Shown here in pieces: positions 25,340 to 36,864 of a stretch of DNA of 64,000 nucleotides (positions are counted from its first letter, which is position 1; every line of letters begins with the position of its first letter). This stretch comes from Oscheius sp. JU75. Its lineage: Eukaryota; Nematoda; Chromadorea; Rhabditida; Rhabditidae. The notes below the pieces were generated by a model. That model saw only the letters and a program-made list of their open reading frames with translations, did no database searches and was not told the origin of the DNA. The stretch spans positions 7,936,001-8,000,000 of the forward strand of contig JASJZC010000005.1 of the NCBI GenBank assembly GCA_037178855.1, read 5' to 3'. The position numbers and the translations under genes are program-made.

Positions 25340-25740
25340 AAATGATAACAAGCTGAACTGAAAATTCGGTCACTGAACTCACCTCCTTTTGTTCCAAGAT
25401 CATATCTAATTGTATGAATTGGCATGTTTTCCATGTTAAACACACCGTTGACACAGCAAATTGAAGAGATGTTGTCAGACACGAGACAGCTTGGTTTTGA
25501 AATCCTGGGAGTAATGACTGCATTGATCAACCGAGTATTTTGGGACAACATTTAAAACGCAGTTTCCATTCCCGTCGAGAGTCTTGTTAATGTTAATTGG
25601 AATCGGAACTGGGAGCTGGGAGGACAGAATGAGTTGTCCTCTTCCATAAACGATGGCAGTTGGCATGAAGCACATCTATCTCCAACTATTCTTTGTGTGC
25701 ACCTAACTGATTTAATCGGCCAGTTACTCTTCGTCACTGG
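25340..25740 (-). pseudogene. Cysteine-rich tandem unit C (nematode DUF281/C6-like)
   Basis: Minus-strand frames contain GDRCASCQLPSFMEEDN, then one frame over PININKTLDGNGNCVLNVV, and then ISSICCVNGVFNMENMPIHT ending before a GTGAGT donor. Motif order (CxxC, NGNC, GxF...IRxDxGTKGG) matches the adjacent units. It resembles nematode-specific secreted domains of the DUF281/C6 type. The frame changes once without a clear intron, so this unit may be decayed or have a splice I could not place. Confidence 0.35.
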
Positions 25741-25822
25741 TTGAAAGCTGGGCCCACAATTTGCATCGCCTTCAGCTATTAATGAGGGCAGAACACAAGT
25801 GACACAAGTTCTGGCAATTTAT

Positions 25823-26100
25823 TTATTATAATATTAAATAATAAAAGGTTGGATCAAAGCTGAGTACAGATGTGGTAATGGTCGTGTTCTCCACTCCGTT
25901 CCACCACCGCACTGGGAAAAAATCATGTTCACAGAAGCTCTCGAGAGTTGTCTCAACGTACAAACCATACCCAGATAGACAGTTGAATTCCATTTTGTAG
26001 CAACCGTTTTTGGGAACAATAAGCCTTGAAAACTTTTCGAGCACTTACTGTACTGAAATTGCTTCTCTAGGATCCAAACACACACTAGAAATGACAACCC
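25823..26100 (-). CDS. 3' part of a cysteine-rich secreted protein (unit end)
   Basis: An open minus frame reads RLIVPKNGCYKMEFNCLSGY and continues to tandem stops and A/T-rich sequence with AATAAA. The GCYxxxFxC pattern is the typical second half of DUF281/C6-type domains. Its upstream exons should lie in the unit to the right, which contains stops, so whether a whole gene survives is unclear. Confidence 0.35.
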
Positions 26101-26199
26101 TTGACTTGAATTGAGTAAAATTGACGAGAAAGGATTGGTATTTGTACGTCATGCTTAGTTCTGTGTCGCAACGTTGACAGTTTCTAAATTTTTTTTAGG

Positions 26200-26560
26200 G
26201 CTAAAAGCAATAACTAACCTCCTTTTGTTCCAAAATCACATCTAATTAATTCAATTTGCAAACCGTCTGGACTAAAGATACCATCCATATATCGAATAGA
26301 AGAAATGTCGTCTACTTAAAAACAACCCGAGCCTTTAAACTTTGCCGTATACATGGTGCATTCATTGGTGAACAGCATATCTCGGAGCTACGTTTAAAAA
26401 ACAGTTGCCATTTTCATCGAGGGACTTGCTGATGATTTTTGGCATTGAGATAATGCTGGATAGACATCATGAATCATCATCGCCCATAATCGTTGGCAAT
26501 TGACATGAGGCACATCGATCGGGGCACTTCAGGTTAGAAGCACCTAGCTGGTTTAATTAG
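26200..26560 (-). pseudogene. Cysteine-rich tandem unit B, decayed
   Basis: DRCASCQLPTIMGDDDS and SLDENGNCFLNVAPRYAVHQ align with unit C at the protein level, but in-frame TGA/TAA codons follow the first motif and interrupt the DDISSIRYMDGIFS part. This is a duplicated unit that no longer codes through. Confidence 0.45.
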
Positions 26561-26565
26561 GCCCG

Positions 26566-26937
26566 TTATAATGAATTCACCGTCAATACACGGAAATAAA
26601 GACAAATTAAGCCGCATAAAACAACGACCGTCAGCAGCTTTGACATTGTACATAAGGCATCAGCAGGATTTGTCAGAGCAACCCTCAGCACACAAGTTCC
26701 ATTTTTATCCATAAACTTGTTGAAGCTGATAGGGACCGGATTAATACCCTCTCCCCAATCTGGATCAATGTCGTTCACTATTGTATGATGCGCAATTTCC
26801 AGCTGTTCCATTATGGAAAAGTTTTCAGATTTTAATAAGCAATTACCACAGATGAAGGACCCATTAGCCAACTTTGACAGCATGGACGGTTCACAACAGA
26901 CAGACAAACGAGCTGCGTATCGGACCATACTGGGCAC
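26566..26937 (-). CDS. Cysteine-rich tandem unit A, open frame of 123 codons
   Basis: One open frame holds CGNCLLKSENF, PVPISFNKFMDKNGTCVLRV and a hydrophobic C-terminus. It keeps the CxxC...NGTCVL order of units B and C without stops. Missing are a convincing start and signal peptide, so it may be one exon of a larger gene. Confidence 0.35.
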   Translation of the reverse strand: MPSMVRYAARLSVCCEPSMLSKLANGSFICGNCLLKSENFSIMEQLEIAHHTIVNDIDPDWGEGINPVPISFNKFMDKNGTCVLRVALTNPADALCTMSKLLTVVVLCGLICLYFRVLTVNSL

Positions 26938-26939
26938 GA

Positions 26940-27745
26940 AGAGAGTAATTTCCGTTTCAGTATAGCTTTCTGTTGTGCGCCGAACTGGCCCGTTCTCGGA
27001 CTGCTACCTGTCTCTTTCTAGCGCTGACAGTAGGGCTTCCAGAATTTCCCTCGAGCTTTTCTCGGGCTTGCCGCTTTAATGGTTTTCGCTTTCCTTAATA
27101 TTGTCTTGTACTCTATGAAAGTTTCTCCTTATACATTTAGACACGTGTGCGGTGTACAAGAATCACAGCTTTCTGACTGTGGTGGTGACACGAGGATGTG
27201 GTATAAGGGCTGATTCTCGTTTTCTCCCCATTAAATGAGTTATGCCTTTGTGAAAAAAATGTCCTACGTGCACTGAACATGGAACACAGCTTCTTTCTTC
27301 AGCAGTTACGGAACAGCGTCCGCAATGAAAAAGAGAATATAAAGATTCGAGAAACAACGTCTATTATCCTCGCTTTCCCGTTTTCAACAAGATACAAGTG
27401 TGGCGATCCGGCCATACTGGTCAAAGATAGACAGGCTGAGGCGTTGCTCCTTGGAGACGATAGCTCAAGTTTAATCTTGCAATGACTGTGAATCAGTGTT
27501 TTCTTCTGTTGCTGTCTGCTTTGACTTCGAGATAGGCAATATTCTACCGAATGACTGTATCACGGTTAGAGTTGCTTGTTTTCTCCCCAGATATTTTTCA
27601 GTTAATTCCAAGCACTCATTCGCTGGAAGGGGTCGTAGTTGCTCCAAACCAACGGCTTAGGCTTTGGCTTAGACAGAGCAGCTTGGGTGGGCACAACGCT
27701 GTCTTTTGGATTTCGGCGGAGTCTCGTCTTTCCAATTACTATTAC
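26940..27745. other. Intergenic stretch, no gene recognised
   Basis: No domains, no consistent exon chain on either strand. Confidence 0.4.
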
Positions 27746-27749
27746 CTTT

Positions 27750-28400
27750 ATCTTCTTCGCAAATTCAACACGACAGATAGAGGCTGAAAAACAAAGCTAG
27801 TTAGAAAACTGTGAAGCCGAACTTGGCATCTTATGTTCTGAAAAACAATATTGAACGCTGATGATTCCACAATTTGAAAAACACAGTAGTAAGCATGAGT
27901 TTGCTTGACGAAGATAGAGGCTGAAATGGTATATTTCATAGATTCTCCCGTACAATGGGAGTCGTAAGAGTTAAACAGTATGTTTAAATTTGAAAACCAG
28001 ATTAACTCTAACCTCCAAAAAACGGTATCCACGCATGATACTTCAGTATTAGGCCAATGATACCCAAAACCAGGAGTGTAAATTGTTCCTAAAAGAAAGC
28101 TCCACAGCATAACATGACACATTAACCACACAAAATATTCAAAGCCATGGCGACCATTTAAACAGCCTCAATTTAAACTTCTCCATCGTCTTGCCAGAAA
28201 ATGGTTACTGATGATGGGTAATACCTACCATTTTTCGCCTATAGTAAAATGCCATGAAAAACGGCCATGGCATAGAACATAATACTGCATAGAAGACCCC
28301 AATTTCACCAGTATCTGGATTGGCATCGGGATTCATACACAACTTTAAACTGCACTGAAACACACTTTAAAGGACTACTTATTACCCAGTCTCTCCATCA
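27750..28400 (-). pseudogene. Unresolved multi-exon membrane-protein remnant
   Basis: Hydrophobic pieces on the minus strand lie between splice-like borders: GEIGVFYAVLCSMPWPFFMA followed by FYYRRKM at about 28230-28350, FVWLMCHVMLWSFLLGTIYT near 28080-28130, and a third piece near 27900. Between the first two the frame shifts. The composition suits a multi-pass receptor, but I cannot assign a family or close a gene model. Confidence 0.3.
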
Positions 28401-28576
28401 TTATGTGTATTTGAACTTATAGAAAGGAAGTCACACAAACAACTTATCCACGAAATCGTTAGCCTCTCATTGTTATTCTCATCGAGAAACATTTTTTTCG
28501 TACACGCTCACAATGAATTACCTCATTTGCACCTGCATATAAATGTTTTTCGTGTTCAGTTTGTCGCCAGTAGAGC

Positions 28577-30056
28577 ATGAAGATTAGATGTCCCGAATTC
28601 GACTACGATTATGAAAAGAGTCATGCCCCATACTTATGGATCCTGCATATTGTTTTCATTGTCAGTCTTCTATTCAATCCCTTTATTATGTACTGTATAT
28701 GGTTCCGATCTCACAACCAAATGAAAAGCTACCGACAATACCTTCTTCTTCACCAAGTTGCAGCGCTAGTTGCAGACGTCTGGGTAAAAATAATCTATTA
28801 CAATAAAATAGAAATTTCAGATCAACTTTATTGCCCAAGCCGTAATATTCATACCACTACCAATTGGCTATGTGTTGGGACCATCGAAACATTTTATGAG
28901 CGCCGAGCAAGTACTTGCAGTTGGATTCTTTCTGGTCGTCATAGAACAATCGACTGTCCTGCTTCTTTTTCTATGTCGGTATATGATTGTCAGTGGTCGG
29001 AGCACAATTCCAACAAAATGGAAAATACTGATTTGTTCTTGGTTTGTTCTGGGTATGTCATCCTTGTATGTAACTTGGACTTTGAAAGTAAACTCCCCGG
29101 AAATATTGAACTACTACCGGGTGGTGAGTGTCTTAAATGTTTAAACTGCGCATAACGTTCACAGTTATGCCAAAAAAATGACAGATAAAGAGTAAGAAAG
29201 AGCTTCACCTTTCTGGAATTGAGGACTAGTCACTGCTATGACTTACTATGCAAAAGCAAAAGCTGGCAATGTAACGATTTGAGAGCCCACAGGGAAAGTT
29301 TCTAAGCTTACGTCACTACGAAAAGTAGATCCAAAAATGAATCCATTTTCACTGACAATGAGAAGCTCCCCCGGCACGACACGATTATTAGTGCCTAACA
29401 TTTTCTGGATGCCTTCCACCTCTCATTTTGAGATCGTACGGTAGAGAAATACTTGGCCCTGGGACACTTGCCACTTTCTCTCTCTCAAAGGATCAAAACC
29501 AGCTTCTATCTATCAGACAACATTTGCAGAACTACACCTGCTTCACGAAAAACCTCGAATCTCTAGCTGGTTTTATTGCAACAGACAAGAAGCAGATCAC
29601 AACACGTCTTTTCCCAATAATGTTGCTCAATATCTGTAATCTACTAGTTACTTTGACCGTATTCATCATAATCTGTTCACGTGGAATTGTCAGTGCTAAC
29701 ATATCAGCCAATCTGAAAAAGGCTCATAGGAAGTTTCTGATCCAGCTGACATTACAATCCCTGATTCCTTTCACTTTTGTTGTGATACCTATGCTTTCGG
29801 TCATCATCACGATTACAACAGAGACTTTTGGCTATACATGTGAGCTGAATAACGGCTGGTGAACAAAGTTTTAGGGATCAACGATGTCACATTCACTTCA
29901 CTATCTTTGTTCAGCATAATCAGCGGAATGGTTTTAATTATTCTAAACCCGACGTACTACTCATGGATTAAAGTTCCTAGGAGAACGACAGCCTTTGGCG
30001 GCCCGTCAATAGTTAATTTCTGTCACGTGCTACCGGCTACTCAAGAGTACAAATAA
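28577..30056 (+). CDS. Srh-like serpentine chemoreceptor, 339 aa
   Basis: Exons are 28577..28783, 28821..29123, 29512..29839 and 29875..30056; phases close. Landmarks are TM1 (LWILHIVFIVSLLFNPFIMY), RQYLLLHQ, PLPIGYVLGPS in TM2, LLFLCRYMIVSGR after TM3, the pre-TM6 loop LKKAHRKFLIQLTLQSLIP and TM7 ending NPTYYSWIKVP. The last intron is 35 nt. The third exon could also begin at 29525, which keeps phase and drops 13 nt... of coding only if a different border is used, so the loop before TM5 is uncertain by a few residues. It is a family-level chemosensory call. Confidence 0.72.
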
Positions 30057-30159
30057 AGTATTATTAGATATCTTACATCTTATACGAGTATGATTTTTGA
30101 TTTTTTCCGAGTTTGATAAACTGTAGAATCCTTATTGATAGTTGAATAAATACGTTAGT

Positions 30160-30620
30160 TTTGGTGTCCTTGCTTTTGGTGGAAAACATATGTAGACACC
30201 AAACATGAAAAGCAGAAGCCCAAGCTGTACATACGAACGTTTGTAGGTAGTCATTATCTATAGCACAAAAAGCTAATTAATTGTATTGAAGTGTAGTTAC
30301 CTTCCAAGGTCATAACAGATGACCATTCTTGAGGACGAATTACTATAACGGTGATAAGGAGGGTCTTCAGACACCATACTACACCATCAATAGGAAACGG
30401 AAAGTTTTCTATTGACTGTACTTACAGGAGACGTGATAGTAGAGTGAAAGGTCGGCTATAATGCCATGAGCTGCAAAGCTGGTATTAACTCAAAACGCAG
30501 TTACTTAGATAGTAGCTTTGGTCAAGAAATATTAGTTAAATATGACTATCTGAAAGTGCCTTTTGTATTATCAACACCATCAGATAAATTTTAGTAGTTT
30601 TTCCTTTTTAGTTCAAGTAG
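30160..30620 (-). pseudogene. Possible chemoreceptor fragments
   Basis: On the minus strand, AAHGIIADLSLYYHVSC after a TTTGCAG-like acceptor resembles the start of TM2 in Srh/Sri receptors. MTTYKRSYVQLGLLLFMFGV is a hydrophobic piece near 30190. No frame joins them. Confidence 0.25.
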
Positions 30621-30783
30621 CTGAATCAATGCCATTCTCGGCCGTATTCGTGGTTGTCTACACAACAAGAATAGTCATGCTTGAGCCTGAAAAAGTATTC
30701 AAGAGGGTTAGTCTTGGATAACAACCCTAATTGGCTCAGAATCTTAAAAAGTTTGCCTTGGCAACAGTTACGCTACTGCCGAC

Positions 30784-31047
30784 ATGACTGCTGCGTCTTC
30801 TCAAGTGAGACCTGAACCAATGTCCCTGAGCCAGTCGCCGGATGAAAGAATTTTTACCGCGTATGCTATTATTCATGAAACGAAGCGAGATGCTGGTGTC
30901 GAACATGAACTTAGCAGGACTGGTAAGATTAAATGTTTTATAAAATACATATTTTCAGCCATGCTTTGTCGCGTGCTTGTAACTCTTGCCGTCTGCATCC
31001 TTGTGTCAATCTTCCTGTTTCTAATTGCCACTGCTCTTCATCACTAA
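30784..31047 (+). CDS. Small tail-anchored membrane protein, 75 aa
   Basis: Exons are 30784..30922 and 30959..31047, with a 36-nt intron. A polar N-terminus with MSLSQSPDERIFTAYAIIHE is followed by a single C-terminal membrane segment (VLVTLAVCILVSIFLFLIAT) ending ALHH. This is the topology of a tail-anchored protein facing the cytosol. AATAAA-like sequence follows near 31076. I do not recognise the family. Confidence 0.55.
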   Translation: MTAASSQVRPEPMSLSQSPDERIFTAYAIIHETKRDAGVEHELSRTGKIKCFIKYIFSAMLCRVLVTLAVCILVSIFLFLIATALHH

Positions 31048-31318
31048 GGAATTGCAGCTGAACAACGGACATACTAATAAAATTTTTCAAATAGCACTTC
31101 ATTCTTTGGTTCTGACGGCAATGTGGTCAGTGTGATAAAAATTTAAGACTTCTGTTCTTCTACTCATTCAAAAGAAAAGTTGTCCACAGATTGAGAACTG
31201 TGCAATCTTGTGTGTCCAAGGGTGCGGGAAGTTTTACGCTCTGTTTACCTTATCATTGCCACGCCGTCGGCTGTCTTCGACCGATTTCAAAACCGTCCTC
31301 GAGCTCCGCTTTTTTTTG

Positions 31319-32224
31319 ATGTCCCCCAGAAGTGTCCTCATTACCGGTGCTAACAGAGGAATCGGTCTCGGTTTTGTCAATGCCTTCCTCGCTGATAAAG
31401 CAGTAGAGCACGTGATTGCCGCCACACGTCATAAGGAGGCTGAGGTTGACTTTAATATTTTTACTGCTAAAGAATATTTAGAGTCTGAGTGGAATAGCCG
31501 ATACCCGTCTTCATATCATAGAACTGGATGTGAATTGCGACAGTTCCATTGAGGAAGCTGTAAAGGAGGTTTGTTGCTGTGACGGTTCCGTTAATAATTG
31601 TAGGTGACAGAACTCGTAGGAGAGTTCGGCTTGAATCTACTAATCAACAACGCTGGAATCGGACCAGGTTATGGTACAGACGATACCCCTAACAGGGAGC
31701 TCTTGCAATCTGCAATGACTACGAATGCTGTCTCAGCGACTATTGTCTCTCAGGTCAGTCCCATTTGTTATCCCCCGTTACCAAAATTTTCAGAACTTCC
31801 TTCCTCTTCTGAAAGCTGCCGCTTCACATGGTGAAGGCTGGAGCATTTCCCGTGCGGCTATCGTAAGCATCACAACATATTCACCGTTCACACCCCCAGG
31901 TGTTCTTGCTTTCCGAGCAAGCAAAGTATTGCCAACAACTTTCTCTGAAAAATTGTTCAGGCAGCTCTAAACTCCATAACAAGAACAATGTCGGTTGATC
32001 TGGAGAAATACGGAATCTTGGTGGCTGCAGTTTCTCCAGGTTGGGTGAAAACGGATCAGGGCGGCGAAGATGCTCTTTTGACGGTAGGTACTAACAGTAT
32101 TAGTTGAGTTTCAAAACTTTAGGTTGAAGAATCGTTATCTCAAGTGGTTCCAACAATTTACAAACTAAACAAGGAGCACAACGGAGGCTGCTTCACGAGG
32201 ACTGGTGAATCTTTTCCGCTCTAG
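31319..32224 (+). CDS. Short-chain dehydrogenase/reductase paralogue lacking the catalytic Tyr, 239 aa
   Basis: Exons are 31319..31444, 31482..31568, 31604..31753, 31794..31925, 31961..32083 and 32123..32224. The Rossmann start LITGANRGIGLGF and the LLINNAGIG motif are intact, and the length suits a classical SDR. The catalytic YxxxK reads FRASK (Phe at about residue 161) and the usual NISS serine region reads SITT. A short deletion lies between them compared with the gene directly downstream. Family chemistry is NAD(P)H-dependent carbonyl reduction, but with Tyr replaced the protein probably binds cofactor without normal catalysis. The two genes share all five intron positions, so they are tandem duplicates. 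Confidence 0.87.
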
Positions 32225-32430
32225 ATTGTCACGATGAAAATCATGTTTTTGACTATTTAGTTTTCTGTACTTTTTGTAGTGGAAAGTAAAATATGAGCGT
32301 GTACACTGACCAGACTACAAGCTCTCATCGTTGTATTCGGTTACGCTTTGCCTTATCTTGCCCTTTTCTCCACGTAGACACATGTTTCCACTAGCTTCCC
32401 GTCATTGCTAAACTTCTTTTTGACCGAATC

Positions 32431-33439
32431 ATGTCTCCAAAAAGCGTCCTCATTACTGGAGCAAATAAAGGTATCGGACTCGGGCTGGTCAAGGCGTTCC
32501 TGGCCGATAAAAAAGTTGATCACGTCTTCGCTGCATCACGACAAGTGAACTCGGAGGTAGCTCAATGTAGTTTACTATTTTAAGGCATTTCAGACATTGA
32601 CAACTCTACAAGACGATCGGCTACATGTGCTAGAATTGGATGTAAACCGTGACGAATCAATCGAGAAAGCAGTAAAAGAGGTTTGCCTTAGAATATCACA
32701 CAGTTAGTGTTTGAAGGTCGAAACAGTGGTGGGATGCTATGGACTAACCTTATTGATCAACAACGCAGGAGTTGCCACAGAATACGCAACTGACCAGAAG
32801 CCCAAGAGAGAGATTTTACAGTCAGTTGTGGTAACAAATGCTGTCTCTGCTGCAATTGTTACACAGGTAAAACTTGCTTGTCTTTTTAAGCAAGCAAATT
32901 TAAAATGCTGGTTGATGGTGGCTTTCCTATACAATCTCGGATGCCCGCCGAAATTCCGCCTATATGCCCGTTTTCAGTTCTTCCTGCCACTCCTAAAGCT
33001 TGCCGCTTCCAATGGAGCTTCCGATACTCATAGCATTTCTCGTGCTGCTGTTGTCAACATCTCATCTTACTTCGCTTCAATTGCAGCCAACGACACTGGT
33101 TCCAACCCGACTGGCATCTTAGCTTATCGCACAAGCAAGGTTAGCGCAACACTTTTTGTGCACTTGAGAATTTCAGACTGCTCTGAACTCTATCACGAAA
33201 ACCATGGCGATTGACTTGGAAAAATATGGAATACTCGTGGCTGCTTTTTCGCCTGGATGGGTGCAGACTGATATGGGAGGATCTGACGCAGAATTGACTG
33301 TGAGTCTCTTATTTTTATATTCGAAAGTAGTTTTCAGGTCGATCAGTCAATGGCTGAGCTCGTTCCCACCATTTATAAACTGAATATAGAACAGAATGGT
33401 GGATGTTTTACAAGATCCGGCGAAGTGATTCCATTTTGA
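32431..33439 (+). CDS. Short-chain dehydrogenase/reductase, 249 aa
   Basis: Exons are 32431..32556, 32594..32680, 32717..32866, 32978..33139, 33177..33299 and 33338..33439. It has [13 protein letters not shown] for cofactor binding, LLINNAGVA, the catalytic region VVNISSYF and AYRTSK (YxxxK, Tyr about residue 171), and SPGW/FSPGWV-like sequence after beta-6. It is a classical cytosolic SDR related to the nematode carbonyl-reductase/sniffer-like group; the substrate is unknown. It is the intact tandem partner of the gene at 31319..32224. Confidence 0.9.
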
Positions 33440-33577
33440 AAAACTTCTTTATTGATAAAAGATGTTAAGTTCGCTTCAAATCTTTGATCTTCAATGTTTT
33501 TAAATGCCATCATCCTTGTGATAGGCACATTTCAAATGTATACTTCATCCGAGTTCTTCCTTATTTCCTCTTCGCTT

Positions 33578-34294
33578 TCATTTTCTTCTACTGGATCTGT
33601 CTGCACTGATATACTCCTTCCCATTATGTTCGGGTATGGTGATACAATAACTGCTCTTGATAAGTGCTGTTTTATATAGAAAACAGAATTCAAACCTCCT
33701 CATAGCCCAACGGTGTTGAAACAATCTATGTATCAAAAACAGGGTGGGAAATATCATTACAATCATGAGAGCCATCATTATAAACTGGAACACGATCATA
33801 ACAGTCCCTAAACCGTTTCGAAATCTTGAGCCAAGACTTACAATCTGCTTTCCAGTGAAAATTGTTGCAATTGTGACGAAAATCAGTGCTGTCGAAGCCA
33901 GCTAGTGTACAATTAGGAAGCTGATTTTGATGCTGCAGCCAGTTGTAATGCCATGATGTTTGTACTATTGTTAAGATCACATAAGATACCTAGTGCTGTG
34001 ATAACTTTCAAGTTTATTCTCTCACTAAAGCTGCTGAAAACACAAGCAGTTCGATTATAGCCTTTTGTGTAAACGTTGTGACACTTAGGAGCATTGCAGC
34101 CGTAGCCGCATCATTCAGGTAAACGTTAGGAAGGCCTCCGTTAAATAGACCTGTCACGTAGCAAAGTGATAATGTTATCCAAGAAGAGATTATTGTAACT
34201 ATCTAAATTTTTTTAACGTAACTACCTAAAATATATAAACTACATTAAGCTTGTAACCGCGAATCCTTGGAGGGGTATAGAAAATAGGCTGCAT
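33578..34294 (-). CDS. Four-TM membrane protein, paralogue 1, 201 aa
   Basis: Exons are 34244..34294, 34026..34202, 33842..33989 and 33578..33807; phases close. The protein starts MQPIFYTPPRIRGYKLN and has TM-like segments IVTIISSWITLSLCYVTGLF, AMLLSVTTFTQKAIIELLVF, a third over VSYVILTIVQTSW, and a fourth over MIVFQFIMMALMIVMIFPTL ending HRLFQHRWAMRR. A Cys/His-containing loop precedes TM4. It has the same exon phases and lengths, start and HRWxMR end as the gene at 36271..36860. The last ~30 residues are extra relative to the paralogue and may be removed by an alternative end. I do not recognise the family. Confidence 0.65.
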
Positions 34295-34523
34295 GAGGTG
34301 TCAAGAAAGCAACAAAAAGATAACAGCTGCTGATAGTCATAACTTCACACGTCGCTCCAACTTTGATAATCAAACTGCCATCAAAGTGCAATCTTTTCCT
34401 GGTTTGGTCCAGCTAAAAACAGATGCAAACATTCAACAGTGGGAGCGCTAAAAGGGAAAGTCATCGTCTAAGCTAACAATGACCGATACATAAGGCAGAA
34501 GGGATGAGATTGTGAGCTGACCG

Positions 34524-35896
34524 ATGCTTCTCTGTTTCTGTATTCTACTCCCGTCGGCGTTAGCTCTTGGAAAGCTGTCAACAGAGGAGAACAGATATAC
34601 ACAGGAAATATGTGGAGATACAGGTGAGTGTCCAGCAAGTTTGAATTCTTTGATTTTTAGCCACCTTGTTCGACAAGAGCAAACGGGTCCAACGTTCTAT
34701 GAACACTCCGACTGTTAGACGAGCAGAAGCACCATGGTCCCTATTACTGAAATATGCCCAAAATTGGAACCCAGAGTTAGATCAAGAAACACAGTTCGAT
34801 GAGAGCCATGCCCACTGCAGTGGAACGTTGATCAGTTCGAGACATGTGCTTACGGCTGCTCATTGTTTTGGACCTCTAGTTGAAGCTGGATGGTAATGTT
34901 CTAATGCTTCAGTTTACAAAGAATTATAGTAATCTGAACGACACTATCGAGATTCTCGGTATTTCCATGCATCGCCGTAACCTAGATCGATTTTTGATTG
35001 TGGCTCCGGAAGTTTGTGTTGGAAAAGACTGTCCTTCTGAATTCAGTCCCAGAGGGCTGAAAATCAACAAAGTCTTCTTATCCAGTCGTTTTATTTTTGC
35101 TGCCTGCCTACCCAAAGTATATAATCAACATGAAGGAGATATTGCTGTCATCGAGTTGGAGAAGGATGTCGCTTTCAGCGAAACAGTCTATCCGGCCTGT
35201 CTTGACGGTTAGTGGCAGTTAGACATCTCAAAAAAAAAAACAGATGAACCAATCGTTCCTGGCAGCAAATTCACAATGTTTGGATACGGGCGCAGCAATC
35301 TGTGAGTCAACTTCGATCAGTGTGCACACAAAAAAACAATGTTCAGACCACCTGCAGGAATCTTGAGAAAGCACGAAACTGAATCAAAAGAATCATGCTC
35401 GATTGTTGATGGAGTGGATGAACATCTAGTCTGCTCTACGCATTGTACCGGAGCAGCTTGTTCGGTGAGTTTCTAGATTTAGCTTCAGCCGCTGATAGTC
35501 AATCCCGTAGACTACAGAGGATGACAATCGATCAGGTTTAGTTGAAGCGCCCAATTTCAGGGAGACAGTGGAGCTGCCCAAATCATCTTCAGGGAGAACG
35601 GAACCGCCTATGTGTCTGCCGTACTGATTGCCGGTATTCCCTGCCCTCTGATCCATCATTTGCGCGAGCGAGGCAAGGACGTCCAGTGCGAAGACATCAA
35701 TGTCCGAGTGGAGAAGCACGCCGGGTGGATCTGCGAAGTAACTGGAATCTGTCCCTCAGCTGGCAAAGAACATCTCAAAACGACAACTGAAAGTACTTGG
35801 GACAGGTTAATGAAGTTGCTGCCTTTGAAGAAGGCAGATGAACCGGTTGGTTTCTGGACGATGGAACGGTTACAAGGAGATGATTTTTATGCTTAA
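34524..35896 (+). CDS. Trypsin-like serine protease (S1), secreted, 373 aa
   Basis: Exons are 34524..34623, 34661..34892, 34930..35207, 35244..35301, 35347..35464 and 35561..35896. A signal peptide (MLLCFCILLPSALALG) is followed by a propeptide region. The catalytic triad is complete: His in LTAAHCF (about residue 101), Asp in DIAVIEL (about 181) and Ser in GDSGA (about 265). Cys residues fit the family's disulphides. There is a C-terminal extension of roughly 60 residues after the protease fold. Role could be digestion, moulting or matrix processing; the sequence does not decide. It sits between two paralogous membrane-protein genes on the other strand. Confidence 0.88.
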
Positions 35897-36270
35897 ATGT
35901 TTTGTCGAAAAAACAGCTAATAGTAAATTTTTATCAACAGCAACAGGAACACAATACTCTCTTCGTTTTAGGAACTGTAACTATTCGAACGTAGTCTTTC
36001 TCATGATCCTCGCATGTTTGTGTTCCAGACGTGGAAGCAAGGGCCGGTAACATTGGTGCTATTAAGGCGACACTGAAATAGTTGCGTTTCTTTTATAGTT
36101 TCCGCCTTTCTAGATTTTAACAGAAGGTCTTCTCGACAGCGTCAGGCTGTTTTGTCTCCCCCGTACTGACTCGTAAAGTGTAATCAATGAGTGAGCCATT
36201 TAAAAAGCTGTTCTGTGCTCGTTCATTCAATTCGCCGAGGTAATAAACTCGAGAAAAATCCGACTGTGAC

Positions 36271-36860
36271 TCACTTCCTCATTTGCCAGCGGTGCCACCA
36301 CAGTTTGGCTGTGAAATAGGTAGTCAACGGAATAAAAACCAAATCAAATAGGAAAGTTGCGAAAAAGAATATTAGGTAGATTATGGCTAAAAACCGCAAA
36401 TCAACAAGGCTTGAAGAACCTACTCCCAGCACCGGTGTCACTGCAGTCTTCTCCAAGCTGGGCTTTGTCACAAGACTTCAAATGCATCTTTTGCAGAATG
36501 TGCTTCAACTGATCGAATTGAAGAAGAGTTGTAACTGCGGAACTAATGGCCTGAAGACGATAGATGGTCCAATTGACTCAAAAACGTACCAAACTGCACA
36601 TGAAGATCCCCAACTCCAGTATATTCTTCATTGTCCAGCATATCACGCTAGTTGTTAGAGAAATGACAACGATAAATGTTAGTGTTTTATGAGACCCGGA
36701 GTCCGTGCAAAGAAAATAAACGAGAATGATTGTTGAGAGGAGGAACCATGAGCATAATGCTGCAACGACCTGAACCTTGACTTCTTCTAAGTTTTCAATG
36801 TTTTACCGAGAGTAGATGGCCTCTAACGCGGGGCTGCTCGTAGATGTTGGTCGACTGCAT
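36271..36860 (-). CDS. Four-TM membrane protein, paralogue 2, 158 aa
   Basis: Exons are 36807..36860, 36590..36769, 36424..36550 and 36271..36386; phases close. The start MQSTNIYEQPRVRGHLLS parallels paralogue 1. TM segments cover LCSWFLLSTIILVYFLC, FIVVISLTTSVICW, AISSAVTTLLQF (weak) and IIYLIFFFATFLFDLVFIPL, with a short Cys-containing loop before the last and an HRWQMRK end. Both ends appear cytosolic. The family is unknown to me; its architecture resembles small nematode-specific four-TM proteins. Confidence 0.65.
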
Positions 36861-36864
36861 CAGC

